Shown in pieces: positions 1 through 9,600 of a stretch of DNA of 64,000 nucleotides (positions within the stretch are counted from its first letter, which is position 1; every line of letters starts with the position of its first letter). This DNA is from Nitrospirota bacterium (GTDB taxonomy: Bacteria; Nitrospirota; Thermodesulfovibrionia; Thermodesulfovibrionales; Magnetobacteriaceae), in NCBI GenBank assembly GCA_015233725.1, contig JADFXD010000002.1:22437-86436 (forward strand). Reading direction: 5' to 3'. The translations under genes were made by a program, and so were the position numbers. The notes below the pieces were generated by a model. The model searched no databases, was not told the DNA's origin, and saw only the letters and a list, made by a program, of their open reading frames with translations.

Positions 1-1272
1 ATAGAGGCCCTCAAGGCAGGAAAGATGGACGACGCCAAGAAACTCAACGAAGAGCGTATAAGGCCGCTGGGAAGGGCTACAGAAGAAAGCGTCAACACCC
101 TGAAGAAGCTCCAGGTGGATGCGGCAAAGAGGCTCTATGATACCTCACTGAAGGCATATGAGTCCTCGCGTAATATTGCAATAGCATCCATTGTGATAGG
201 TCTGATATTTGCGATTATCGTTGCGCTGTGGATAATTAACAGCATTGTGAGGCCGCTAAACGATGGCGTAGGCATCGCCAACAGCCTGGCCGAGGGTGAC
301 CTCACCGTATTGATCAACGCCTCCGGCAAGGACGAGACCGGGCAGCTCCTTACAGCGATGAAGGACATGGTCGCTCAACTCAAGGAGGTCATTGGCAACG
401 TGCAGATGGCCGCGGATCAGGTTGCAGCAGGCAGCAACGAGTTAAGCTCAAGCGCACAGCAGATATCAGAGGGCGCCACAGAGCAGGCGGCATCGATACA
501 GGAGACGTCTTCGTCGATGGAGGAGATGTCGGTCAACATCAAGCAGAATTCGGATAACGCCGCCCAGACGGACAGGATCGCCGTAAAATCGGCGCATGAC
601 GCCCAGGTAACAGGCCAATCCGTCAGCAAGGCCGTCAGCGCGATGAGAGAGATAGCCAGTAAGATTAACATCGTAGAGGAGATAGCCAGGCAGACCAATC
701 TGTTAGCCCTCAACGCGGCGATCGAGGCTGCCAGGGCAGGTGAACATGGCAAGGGTTTTGCCGTTGTGGCCTCCGAGGTCAGGAAACTCGCCGAGCGTTC
801 ACAGAAGGCCGCCGGGGAGATCACCGAGCTGTCAGGGACAAGCGTTGAGGTTGCAGAGAACGCCGGTGACATGCTCCTGAAGCTCGTGCCAGACATCCAG
901 AGGACAGCCGAGTTGATCCAGGAGATCAGCGCGGCAAGCAACGAGCAAAACGCAGGGGCCGAGCAGATCAACAAGGCGATCCAGCAACTGGACAACGTCA
1001 TCCAGAAAAACGCCTCCGCCGCCGAGGAACTGGCCTCCACCTCCGAGGAACTCTCCGCCCAGGCAGGGATGCTCCAGGAGGCGATATCGTTCTTTAAACT
1101 CGGCAACAGCGGCAAGAGAAGGTCAGCCGTAACACCCCAGGCTCACAGACCCAAGACAGTACAGATAGCCCATATCCCCCCAAAGGCAACCCCACCAGCC
1201 AATAGGCGCGAGACAAGACCCAACATCGACCTCGCCGATAAAACCAGCGACGCCGACTTCGAACACTATTAA
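1..1272 (+). CDS. Methyl-accepting chemotaxis protein, 5' end outside window
   Basis: Chemoreceptor that signals to CheA/CheW at the inner membrane. The reading frame is open to base 1, so the N-terminal sensor half is missing. Visible in order: end of a helical periplasmic region, one membrane segment (about 169-235), HAMP (about 235-390), and the cytoplasmic signalling coiled coil with the highly conserved hairpin tip ([18 protein letters not shown], about 690-745). A Pro/Arg-rich linker leads to the C-terminal DFEHY, which fits the aromatic-x-x-aromatic pattern of CheR-tethering pentapeptides; that role is inferred. The stop codon is followed by a composite hairpin repeat. The ligand cannot be told. 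Confidence 0.94.
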   Translation: MEALKAGKMDDAKKLNEERIRPLGRATEESVNTLKKLQVDAAKRLYDTSLKAYESSRNIAIASIVIGLIFAIIVALWIINSIVRPLNDGVGIANSLAEGDLTVLINASGKDETGQLLTAMKDMVAQLKEVIGNVQMAADQVAAGSNELSSSAQQISEGATEQAASIQETSSSMEEMSVNIKQNSDNAAQTDRIAVKSAHDAQVTGQSVSKAVSAMREIASKINIVEEIARQTNLLALNAAIEAARAGEHGKGFAVVASEVRKLAERSQKAAGEITELSGTSVEVAENAGDMLLKLVPDIQRTAELIQEISAASNEQNAGAEQINKAIQQLDNVIQKNASAAEELASTSEELSAQAGMLQEAISFFKLGNSGKRRSAVTPQAHRPKTVQIAHIPPKATPPANRRETRPNIDLADKTSDADFEHY

Positions 1273-1287
1273 AAGAAAAAGCAAGAA

Positions 1288-1348
1288 GGGGGCGGCGCCG
1301 CCCCCCCCTCAGCCCCCCCTGCAAGGGCACCAGTGCCCTTGACCCCGT
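1288..1348. repeat. Composite hairpin repeat, copy 1
   Basis: Two palindromes: an 18-bp G/C palindrome centred on GGCGCC (1288-1305) and CAAGGGCACCAGTGCCCTTG (1322-1341), followed by ACCCC. It lies 15 bp after the MCP stop. The strong stems could end or protect the transcript, but there is no clear T-run on the + strand. Confidence 0.85.
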
Positions 1349-1392
1349 AATGCTTATCTGTATCATTAGCATTGTAAATTTTGGTTCAGAGT

Positions 1393-1422
1393 TTGCACAA
1401 ATGCTTGTAGTTATTTTATTAT
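1393..1422 (+). promoter_or_regulatory. Possible promoter abutting the start codon
   Basis: TTGCAC (1393-1398), 18 nt, TATTAT (1417-1422), then 4 nt to ATG 1427. The -35 match is weak and there is no Shine-Dalgarno, so transcription could start at or beside the start codon. Confidence 0.35.
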
Positions 1423-1426
1423 AGAC

Positions 1427-2647
1427 ATGGTGTTAAAGTTTATGAATAAAAATAATATTAACGATAAATCGGGCAATCACTTTCAACGATTGGTTGAGAC
1501 CGCCAGAGATGCTATACTGGTGATAGACCATAAAGGTTCAGTCATGTATTGCAATAATGCCTCCACAAGGCTCCTGGGTTATACGAGCGACGAAATAATC
1601 GGTATAAACGTAGGGAAATTGTTTCCCAAGGGGTGGGATTTATTGCAAAGAGAGACGAAGGTAAGTGAGTCTCTTGTTGTTAAAAAGGATGGTAGCAGGT
1701 TCCCTGCGGAGGTGACTGTCTCAGGTTATGATTTTGACAACCTGAGGTATTTTATGGCGATGGTTCGGGACAACTTGTATCAGCATAGAGATGAGGACAT
1801 ATACGACAACGAGTCTTATTCGTATAGGCAGGCAAAGATAGAGGTAGAGACCCTTCTCAGGCAAAAGGATCTTCTTATACGGCAACAGGATCAGATATTT
1901 GAGATGTACGTATATTCAGCCCATACCTTAAAGAATTACCTGTCGACCATTATAACCTTCTTTGAGTTGCTGAAAAGACGCAAGAATAATCCTGAGAAGC
2001 TCAGTGATCTGCTTGAGGAAGACTATATAGAAAGCCTCGACTTTGAGCTAAAAAACATGTACGACCTCCTTATTAGCGTCCTTAAGAGTACCACTGTCAA
2101 TAACGTCGAGGAAAACGACCTGAATGTCTATGAATACATAAAAAAGAACCTCCTGCCATTACGTATGGGTAAGAAAAGCAGTTATTTGAAGGTAGAGAAC
2201 AATTTTCCATGCGATAAGCAATATTACATCAGGGGTATAGCCGTAAACCTGAACACCATCTTGAGAAACGTATTTAACAACGCCCGAGATGAGGTCATTA
2301 TGCACTATGGCCCATGGGATGATGCCTTTTATGCCGAGGGTAACATTAAAATGCTTGAGACAGAAGAATCGCATATTATAATAGATGGGCATGTCAATGG
2401 CAATAACGTGCTCATCACCATATCTAACAGAGGAAGACTGATACCGGATGACAAGAAAGAGAGCATTTTTGAAAAAGGCGTTACCTTTAAGACAACCGGT
2501 ACCGGCTATGGCCTGACCGACTGTCGCAAGATCGCCGGCGAAATGGGTGGTAAGATATGGGCAGAGGATTTTGGTGACAAAGGAGCGACGTTTTGTATCC
2601 AACTGCCCCTTGTCAATGTAATAGAAGGAGGTGTTATAGATGATTGA
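1427..2647 (+). CDS. PAS-domain sensor histidine kinase
   Basis: Cytoplasmic kinase of 406 residues without membrane segments. A PAS domain occupies about residues 15-115. The probable phospho-acceptor helix contains AHTLKN (about residue 168). The ATPase domain at about 270-400 has an N-box (NTILRNVFNNARDE), a degenerate G1 (ISNRGR instead of DxGxG) and an intact G2 (GTGYGL). It overlaps the next gene, a lone receiver domain, by 8 bp, so the two probably form a kinase-response regulator pair. ATG 1442 is an alternative start; 1427 is preferred because a -10-like box lies just upstream. Confidence 0.88.
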   Translation: MVLKFMNKNNINDKSGNHFQRLVETARDAILVIDHKGSVMYCNNASTRLLGYTSDEIIGINVGKLFPKGWDLLQRETKVSESLVVKKDGSRFPAEVTVSGYDFDNLRYFMAMVRDNLYQHRDEDIYDNESYSYRQAKIEVETLLRQKDLLIRQQDQIFEMYVYSAHTLKNYLSTIITFFELLKRRKNNPEKLSDLLEEDYIESLDFELKNMYDLLISVLKSTTVNNVEENDLNVYEYIKKNLLPLRMGKKSSYLKVENNFPCDKQYYIRGIAVNLNTILRNVFNNARDEVIMHYGPWDDAFYAEGNIKMLETEESHIIIDGHVNGNNVLITISNRGRLIPDDKKESIFEKGVTFKTTGTGYGLTDCRKIAGEMGGKIWAEDFGDKGATFCIQLPLVNVIEGGVIDD

Positions 2648-3077
2648 CCCACGCGTTAAAATGCTCATAAGGCAGCAATTCAAGACAATGAAGGTCCTCC
2701 TGGTAGATGACATGATGCCTAATATAAAAAATAACACCATGTTGCTGGAGGACCTGGGATTTTCAAAGGCCAACATAACCACAGCCTCAAATGGCGCACA
2801 GGCGTTTTCAAAACTGATGGTGACTAAGCCTAACTTTATCATCACGGACTGGAACATGCCTATGGTGGACGGGTTGACGTTTGTCAAAAAGCTGCGCGCA
2901 CTGGAGGCCTATAAAGATATACCGGTGATTATGATCACGGCAGAACCCGATAAAAAATTGAAGGATGTGGAGGAGTATGTCAACGCCTTTCTAAAAAAAC
3001 CCTATACGATACAGTATCTTGAGGATATAATCTACTCGGTGGTGGCAAGGAAACTGCTCAAAGACAAAAAGGTTTAG
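2640..3077 (+). CDS. CheY-like single-domain response regulator
   Basis: A 145-residue receiver domain with a short N-terminal extension and no output domain. Key features are the acidic pair in LLVDDMM, the phospho-acceptor Asp in ITDWNMPMVDG, the switch Thr in MITAEP and the Lys in FLKKP. ATG 2640 lies inside the end of the PAS kinase gene, 16 nt after the GGAGG at 2625-2629. The likely partner is that kinase. As a free receiver downstream of an MCP it could act on the flagellar motor or relay phosphate to another protein; the sequence does not decide which. Confidence 0.9.
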   Translation: MIDPRVKMLIRQQFKTMKVLLVDDMMPNIKNNTMLLEDLGFSKANITTASNGAQAFSKLMVTKPNFIITDWNMPMVDGLTFVKKLRALEAYKDIPVIMITAEPDKKLKDVEEYVNAFLKKPYTIQYLEDIIYSVVARKLLKDKKV

Positions 3078-3125
3078 GTATACAATTGAATCGCTGTCAT
3101 TATGTTAAGACACTTGACTATTATG

Positions 3126-3161
3126 CATAACTATGTCAACATAGACATAACTATACATAAC
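3126..3161 (+). promoter_or_regulatory. Repeated operator-like sites before the DUF5618-like gene
   Basis: CATAACTAT occurs at 3126-3134 and 3146-3154, 20 bp apart (two helical turns), and CATAAC follows at 3156-3161. Between them lies the inverted repeat CTATGT-CA-ACATAG (3131-3144). The arrangement looks like a dimer-binding operator. The regulator is unknown. Confidence 0.45.
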
Positions 3162-3172
3162 AGGGTCTGACA

Positions 3173-3589
3173 ATGCCTAAAAAGCAGTATGGTATAAAAA
3201 ACATATTAAAAGATGGTGAGGCACTCCGTTACCTGGATAACGCCAGGGAGATACTGAGAAACACCCCTGTCGAAGGGGATATTTATTCAGATAAAAAGCC
3301 CGTCAGAGAGGTCTTTGCTACCGCGTATCTTGCCGTGTTGGAGGCTATTAATGAGATATTGCTTAAAAAAGGACTAACCGCAAAACAACTCCCTAAATCT
3401 GTCGATGGCTACAGAGATGCCCTAATGCGATATCTGTCGGTCAATAATGGGAAGCTCATGAAAGAATTCAACTGTCTGTATGAATCGCTACATATAGCAG
3501 GATACTACAGAGGCTTGCTGTATAGAGTACCCACGGTTAAAGACGAATTAGATGTCACTGAGAAGTTTATTAAAAAGCTATTAATGTAG
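3173..3589 (+). CDS. DUF5618-like small helical protein
   Basis: A 138-residue all-helical protein. The spacing of SDKKPVREVFATAYLAVLEA, the KSVDGYRDAL helix and the LHIAGYYRG motif resembles DUF5618/HEPN-like small proteins, which often travel with nucleotidyltransferase or antitoxin-like partners. No such partner is adjacent here. It is more AT-rich than its neighbours and has its own repeated upstream sites, so it may be an acquired, separately regulated gene. There is no Shine-Dalgarno of note before ATG 3173. The family name comes from recalled sequence pattern; its function is unknown. Confidence 0.7.
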   Translation: MPKKQYGIKNILKDGEALRYLDNAREILRNTPVEGDIYSDKKPVREVFATAYLAVLEAINEILLKKGLTAKQLPKSVDGYRDALMRYLSVNNGKLMKEFNCLYESLHIAGYYRGLLYRVPTVKDELDVTEKFIKKLLM

Positions 3590-3596
3590 GCATAAT

Positions 3597-3662
3597 GGGG
3601 TCAAGGGGACTGGTCCCCTTGCAGGGGGGTTCAAAGGGGGGGCGGAGCCGCCCCCGTCTTTC
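3597..3662. repeat. Composite hairpin repeat, copy 2
   Basis: CAAGGGGACTGGTCCCCTTG (3602-3621) is followed by a G/C palindrome centred on GGAGCC (3638-3655). The order is opposite to copy 1. It fills the gap between the DUF5618-like gene and the giant kinase gene. Confidence 0.85.
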
Positions 3663-3679
3663 TTTTGGCGGTGTGTGGT

Positions 3680-6600
3680 ATGAAAGCGATTGAATGGGCA
3701 GTTGGTGATGTGTTGTTAGACCTCTATGAGATACGGGAGGTCTATAAGAGCGGTGGAATGGGGGTGGTCTACCGGATATATCACAGGGGCTGGAATGTGG
3801 AATTGGCCATGAAGAGCCCGCGTCCTGAGTACTTTCAAAAGGAGGAGGACAAGCGCAACTTCGAGCGTGAGGCCGAGACCTGGATGGACCTGGGGTTGCA
3901 TCCCAACATCGTAAGCTGCTACTACATAAGACGTATGGATGATATCCCCCGTGTCTTTGCCGAATATCTTGGCGGGGGTAGTCTGAGGGACTGTGTCCGC
4001 AATCATAAGTTAACGACCCTGGAGACCATCCTGGATATAGCGATCCAGTTTGCCACCGGTCTGCAGTACGCCCACGAAAAAGGCCTGGTGCATCAGGACG
4101 TCAAGCCAGCCAATGTCATGTTGTCCCAGGATGGCGTGGTCAAGGTGACGGACTTTGGACTGGCCAAGGCCAGGGCACTCACTGACAACAAGGCCAGGGA
4201 TAAGGATACAGACTTATTAAACAGGGGTATCCTGGTCAGCTATGGCGGCATGACACCGGCCTACTGCTCCCCGGAGCAGGCAAACTCCGCCCCCCTGTCC
4301 ACAAAGACAGACATATGGTCCTGGGGGGTATCCATGCTGGAGATATTCGTAGGGCGCATTACGTGGATGGCCGGCAACATTGCCTATGTCGCCTTGGATG
4401 GCTACCTCGCCCAGGGACCAGTTGACGAAACAATACCGCTTATGCCTTCAGCCTTTGTAGACCTACTGAGACGATGCTTCCAGAAAAAACCGGCAGATCG
4501 TCCTGACTCCATGCTTGAGATCATAGGCGAGCTAAAGGCCATGTATAGTGATATCGCTGGCAAGGCGTATCCACGTACCCCATACCTGGCTGGCCGCGCA
4601 ACTGCCGATGGTATCAACAACAGGGTTATCTCGCTGATAGACCTTAAAAAGGCCAAGGGGGTTGATTCCCTCTGGAGGGAGGCCCTAAAGACCGACCCTC
4701 ACCACTTTGAATCCACGTATAATCTGGCGCTGTATGAGTGGAAGAACGGCACTATCACGGAAAAAGACGTGATTCGCAGGATAAAGGCGATCACCAATAA
4801 GCGCCATATGAACTGGCATGAGTATCACCTCCTGGGCAATCTGTTCCTGTTTTTTGGCAACTATTCAGGCGCGGTTGAGGCGCTCTGGAAGGCAATAAGG
4901 CCGGAGTACTCAACAGCAGCGGAGATCAAGGACCTGGTACTGGCCCTCTGCGCCGATGGCAGACATCTTATCACCACGGCCAGTAGCAAGGACTCTGCTG
5001 CCATGACACGGTGGAAAGATGTCGAGAGACACTGCAAGAGCATCATAGATAACATACCCGATAACATAGACCCCTACATAGTATCTGCCTACATGTTGGC
5101 CCTGACCAGACAGGGCAGACAGAGGGAGTCGCATGAGTTTTATGGCCAGTGCCGCAACCAGTACAGTGATAAGTTAGCCCATATGCCTTCCTCTGTAACC
5201 GAGGCCTTTAATCACTATCTCCCCGGGTTTGAGGTGCTTCACACCATAGAGGAACATAACGGCATAGTTGCCTCTCTGGCAGTAACCCCCGATGGCAAAA
5301 GGGCCCTCTCTGCCGGCAGCGACGACAAGAGCGTGCGTGTGTGGGATATTGAAGAGGGCAGATGCCTGACCACCCTGTATGGACACACCGATTGGGTCAC
5401 ATGCGTGTGCGTAACCTCCGATGGTAGATTTGCCATCTCAGGCAGCAACGACAAGACCCTGCGTCTGTGGGATATAGGCCCTGACACTGAAAATACCACG
5501 GGCAGGTGTGTGCGGGTCTTTAGCGGCTCCCCCGACATGATAACAGCCGTGGCCGTCACCCCCGATAGTCGATACATCCTGTCAGGGGGCAACGACGCAC
5601 TCTTGCGCCTGTTTAGTCTACCTGGCGGTGGACAGTTGCGGATATTCAGGGGGCATGAGGGCAGGATCACCTCCGTGGCAATTACCCCTGATGGCTACTA
5701 TGCGGTAAGCGGCAGCACGGACAAGAAGGCGTACCTGTTCAACATCGTTACAGGCAAGCCGCTGCGCACCTTCACTGGACATACGGGTAGTGTGACGTCG
5801 GTTGCCATAAGCCCTTCAGGGACATGGTTACTCACCGGCAGCGAAGACACTACCCTAAGGCTATACAACATCTCAACGGGTGAGTGTGTACATACCTTCA
5901 GGGGACATACGGGTAGCGTCTTATGTGTGGCGTTCTCCGCCGATGAGACGCTTATCATATCTGGCAGCGCTGATGAGACCCTATGCCTGTGGGATATAAG
6001 TAGCCGTCAAAGGGTCTGTTTGTTCAAGAAGTTTGAGGGCCCTGCCATGGCAATCACGCCATCGGGTGCAAGGGCGGTCTGTAGCATCTGGAATGGTATC
6101 AGGATATTGGAAATCGCCAATCACTATGCCCTGTCATATGCCGTGGCCATCCCGGTGTCGTCACTGGAGGCGGAGGAGCGCGAGGGTAGCTTCAAAAGAG
6201 AGATAGAACGCGCAAGGCACCTCATCCAGACCAACAACATCAGGGACATCCCCGAAATTATAAAAAAGGCCCGTGACATAAAGGGCTATGAAAAGGACAG
6301 AGAGGCCATTGAGATAAAGGAGGAGGTAGCGGCCTATTTCCCCAAAAAAGAGCTCCTTGGCGCATGGCAACTCAACGCCTGGGAACTTTACAATCCTGAG
6401 GGGCACACAGGTGGTGTCAACGCCGTGGCGGTCACACCGGATAACATGTATGCCCTCTCCGGGGCAGAGGATGGTCGTCTGTATCTGTGGGAGCTTGACA
6501 CTACCGAGCTTAAGGCCGTGTTTGATGGCCACGAGGGCAGTGTTCTAACCCTGGATATCAGCCCTGATGGCAGATATGCCCTCTCGGGCTCCAGCGACAA

Positions 6601-9600
6601 GACGATCCGTCTGTGGGAACTACCAGGTGGCCGCTGCAGGCACGTCCTTAGAGGCCACACAGGTGTCATAAACACGGTGGCCTTTGGCACAGACCCACGT
6701 TATGCCCTCTCTCAAGACTACAAAGGCCTGTTACACTTCTGGGACCTGCTCAACAAGGAGTCCATACGAACATTACATGACAAGGAGGGGCTTACGGCAG
6801 CAGCGCTACACCCTGACCTCAGATACGCCGTCACTGGAGGCAGCAATGGCGCCATCACCATATGGGATATAGCCCTTGAGGAGCGTTATCGAACCATCAA
6901 GATGCTAAACAACAGCATAACGGCAGTGGCAGTGAGCGCCGATGGCAGGTTTATCCTGGCAACCGGACTCTACGAGGGGGCCATCCAGTTGTGGGACTTC
7001 AGAAGTGGCAAGACCATTCGCAACTTTAAGGGACACACCGGAGGGATAACCACAGCCTGCTTCAGTGCCGATGTCAAGCACATATTGTCCGTGGGCAGCG
7101 ACACAACCGTTCGCATCTGGGATGTAGAGACCAACAGGGAGCTGCGCAAGTTCACCTTGCCAGGTGGTAAGATAAACACGGCGGTCTTTAGTCCAAACGC
7201 CTGGCTATGTGTCACAGGCAGTGCGGATAGGACGTTAAGCTCGTTCTACCTGGACTGGGACCTCGACGCCACCAGCTACGAGGACTGGGATGACAGGGCA
7301 AGACCATATCTGGAAATATTCTTGACCCTGCACACACCCTTTGTACAAGACACCCTGTTTCGAAAGGGTATACCACAGTACAGTGAGGAGGACTTCCACG
7401 CCCTTGTCAGGCAATTAAGTCTAAACGGCTTTGGCTGGCTCACACCCGAGGGTATCAAGCAAAAACTCAGACAGCTTGAGAAAGACGCAGTAGATAAATG
7501 GACAGAGGCAGACAAGACATATAAAACCCTCCTGGACCTCAGCAAGTCCCTCATGCAAGAGGGTCTTGGCATAAAAATGATAACCGCCCTTGAGACGATT
7601 AAAAAGGCTTCTTCCATAAAGGGCTATGCCAGAGATGAGGAACTGCTAAGGGTGTATGAGGAGATATCAAGCGTATTTCCCAAGAAGAGCCTCGTTTCGA
7701 TATGGAAGGTTAGATACCTCAAGGGGCATGAGGGGGCCATTAACACGGTGGCTATCAGCGCTGACGGCAGATATGCCGTTTCAGGTGGTGATGATAGAAA
7801 GGTTTGTCTGTGGGACCTGGCGGCCAGGGCGCTATTGAGGGACTTCCCGGGTCATACGGCGGAGGTTAGGGCGGTGGTCTTTGTAAATAATGATCGCTTC
7901 CTTTCAGGCGCTGCGGATAGGACACTGCGGCTATGGGATATCAAGAGTGGTCGATGTCTCAGGGTCTTTAGCGAGCACTCTGAGGCGATAACCTCGCTCT
8001 GGGCGGACAGTGATGGCTTGCTGGCTGTCTGTGGCTGTCTTGATGGTTCGATCCGTCTATGGGATATAGACAGCGGGGACATCGTTGGGATATATAAGAC
8101 CACTGCCGGCAATGTCAACGCACTGGCGGTAAGCCCTGACCTTAAGGTGATGCTTACCGGGGGCAAAGACAGGACGCTTACCCTGTGGCATTTGAGCACA
8201 AGGCAGCCTCCGTCTGTTATGCAGGGGCACTCTGATACGATAAACGCTGTGGCAATTGCCCCCAATGGCAGGTTTGCCGTATCGGGCAGCGAGGACAGGT
8301 CGGTGCGGAGTTGGGACCTGTCCACTGCTATGGCAATGTCCACTTACGAGGGACATACATCAGGGGTAACAGCCGTTGATATAAGCCCAGATGGCGCCTT
8401 TGTTATATCCGCCGGAAGGGATAACAATCTCTGTCTCTGGAGGCTATCAGGCAATAATGAGGATAGTACGTTGAGGGGGGCTAATGATGAGGCTCGGACA
8501 TTCAATGGCCATGATGATGTGGTCCTGGCCGCGGCGTTTACCCCTAATGCCTCTCATGTCTTATCGGCCGGGGCGGACAAGACTATCTGTATGTGGCACC
8601 TTCAATGGCAGGAAGAGCTGGTTGAGACTGACGAGGGACAGCAGCAGTGCCAGGTCTACATAGAGGACTTCCTCCTGCGGCACAGACCCCTTATGAAGGA
8701 CTCTCTTGCGAGAAAGGGAAAACCCCTGTGGGGTAAAGACGACCTCAACGCCTTGCTTGAGCAGTTACGCTACCGCGGACTTGGCCTGATACCACCACAG
8801 TGGGTTCAGCAACGCCTTATACAGCTCAGTGATGAGCAGGCTCACAAGGCCAGGGAGGTTGAGGCCTTATTTGTCGAGTTGATAGAGGTGGCGAGGGCGT
8901 CACTGAAAGAGCGCTCTTATGCAAGGGCCCTGGAGTTTGTCTCAAGGGCCATCCGCGCCGAGGGCTACGAAAGGGACCCCAGGGCGCTGGCGGTGATGGA
9001 ACAGTTGTCACTGATCTATCCCCGAAACAAGCTAAACACCTCCTGGAAGCACAAGACCCTTCAGGTAAAGGGGGCAAACATGAGCCTGTTTATTTTTATG
9101 CCACCAGATGTAACCTGGAGCGCCCAGGAGCGTCCTGGAGCGATAAAGAACCAGGAGCGTCCGGCAGCGACAAAGACAGGCAAAGAGTATGTCCGTTATG
9201 CCATTAGGGTTGCCAGTGACAGGGCGTTGTCATTGTGGGACCTGGAGACGTGGCGGTCGGTGGTGGTATTTAGGGGGCATCAGGGTGAGGTGACCTCTGC
9301 GGATATCACGGCAGATGGCAGGTTGGCAGTATCTGGCAGCAAGGACACGACCCTGCGTCTGTGGGACGTTGCCACAGGGCAGTGCAGGGGGGTCTTTGAA
9401 GGGCACACGGGGGGGGTTAACACGGTGGCCATCACGCCAGATGGCAAGTACGTCCTATCCGGCAGCGATGATGCCACGCTGCGCCTGTGGGATGCTACTA
9501 CGATGGCGCGGCTGAAGGTCTTTAAGAACAACGCCTCTGTGGTTAAGTCTCTGAAGATAAGCCCTGATGGGATATACCTTTTTTGTGGAAACTCAGACGG

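Noticed and set aside
417-1115. 232-residue antisense frame under the MCP gene, and similar long antisense frames under the WD40 kinase and fdh genes
   Set aside because: Their codon positions mirror the coding strand and the proteins are low-complexity; the sense genes have clear families.
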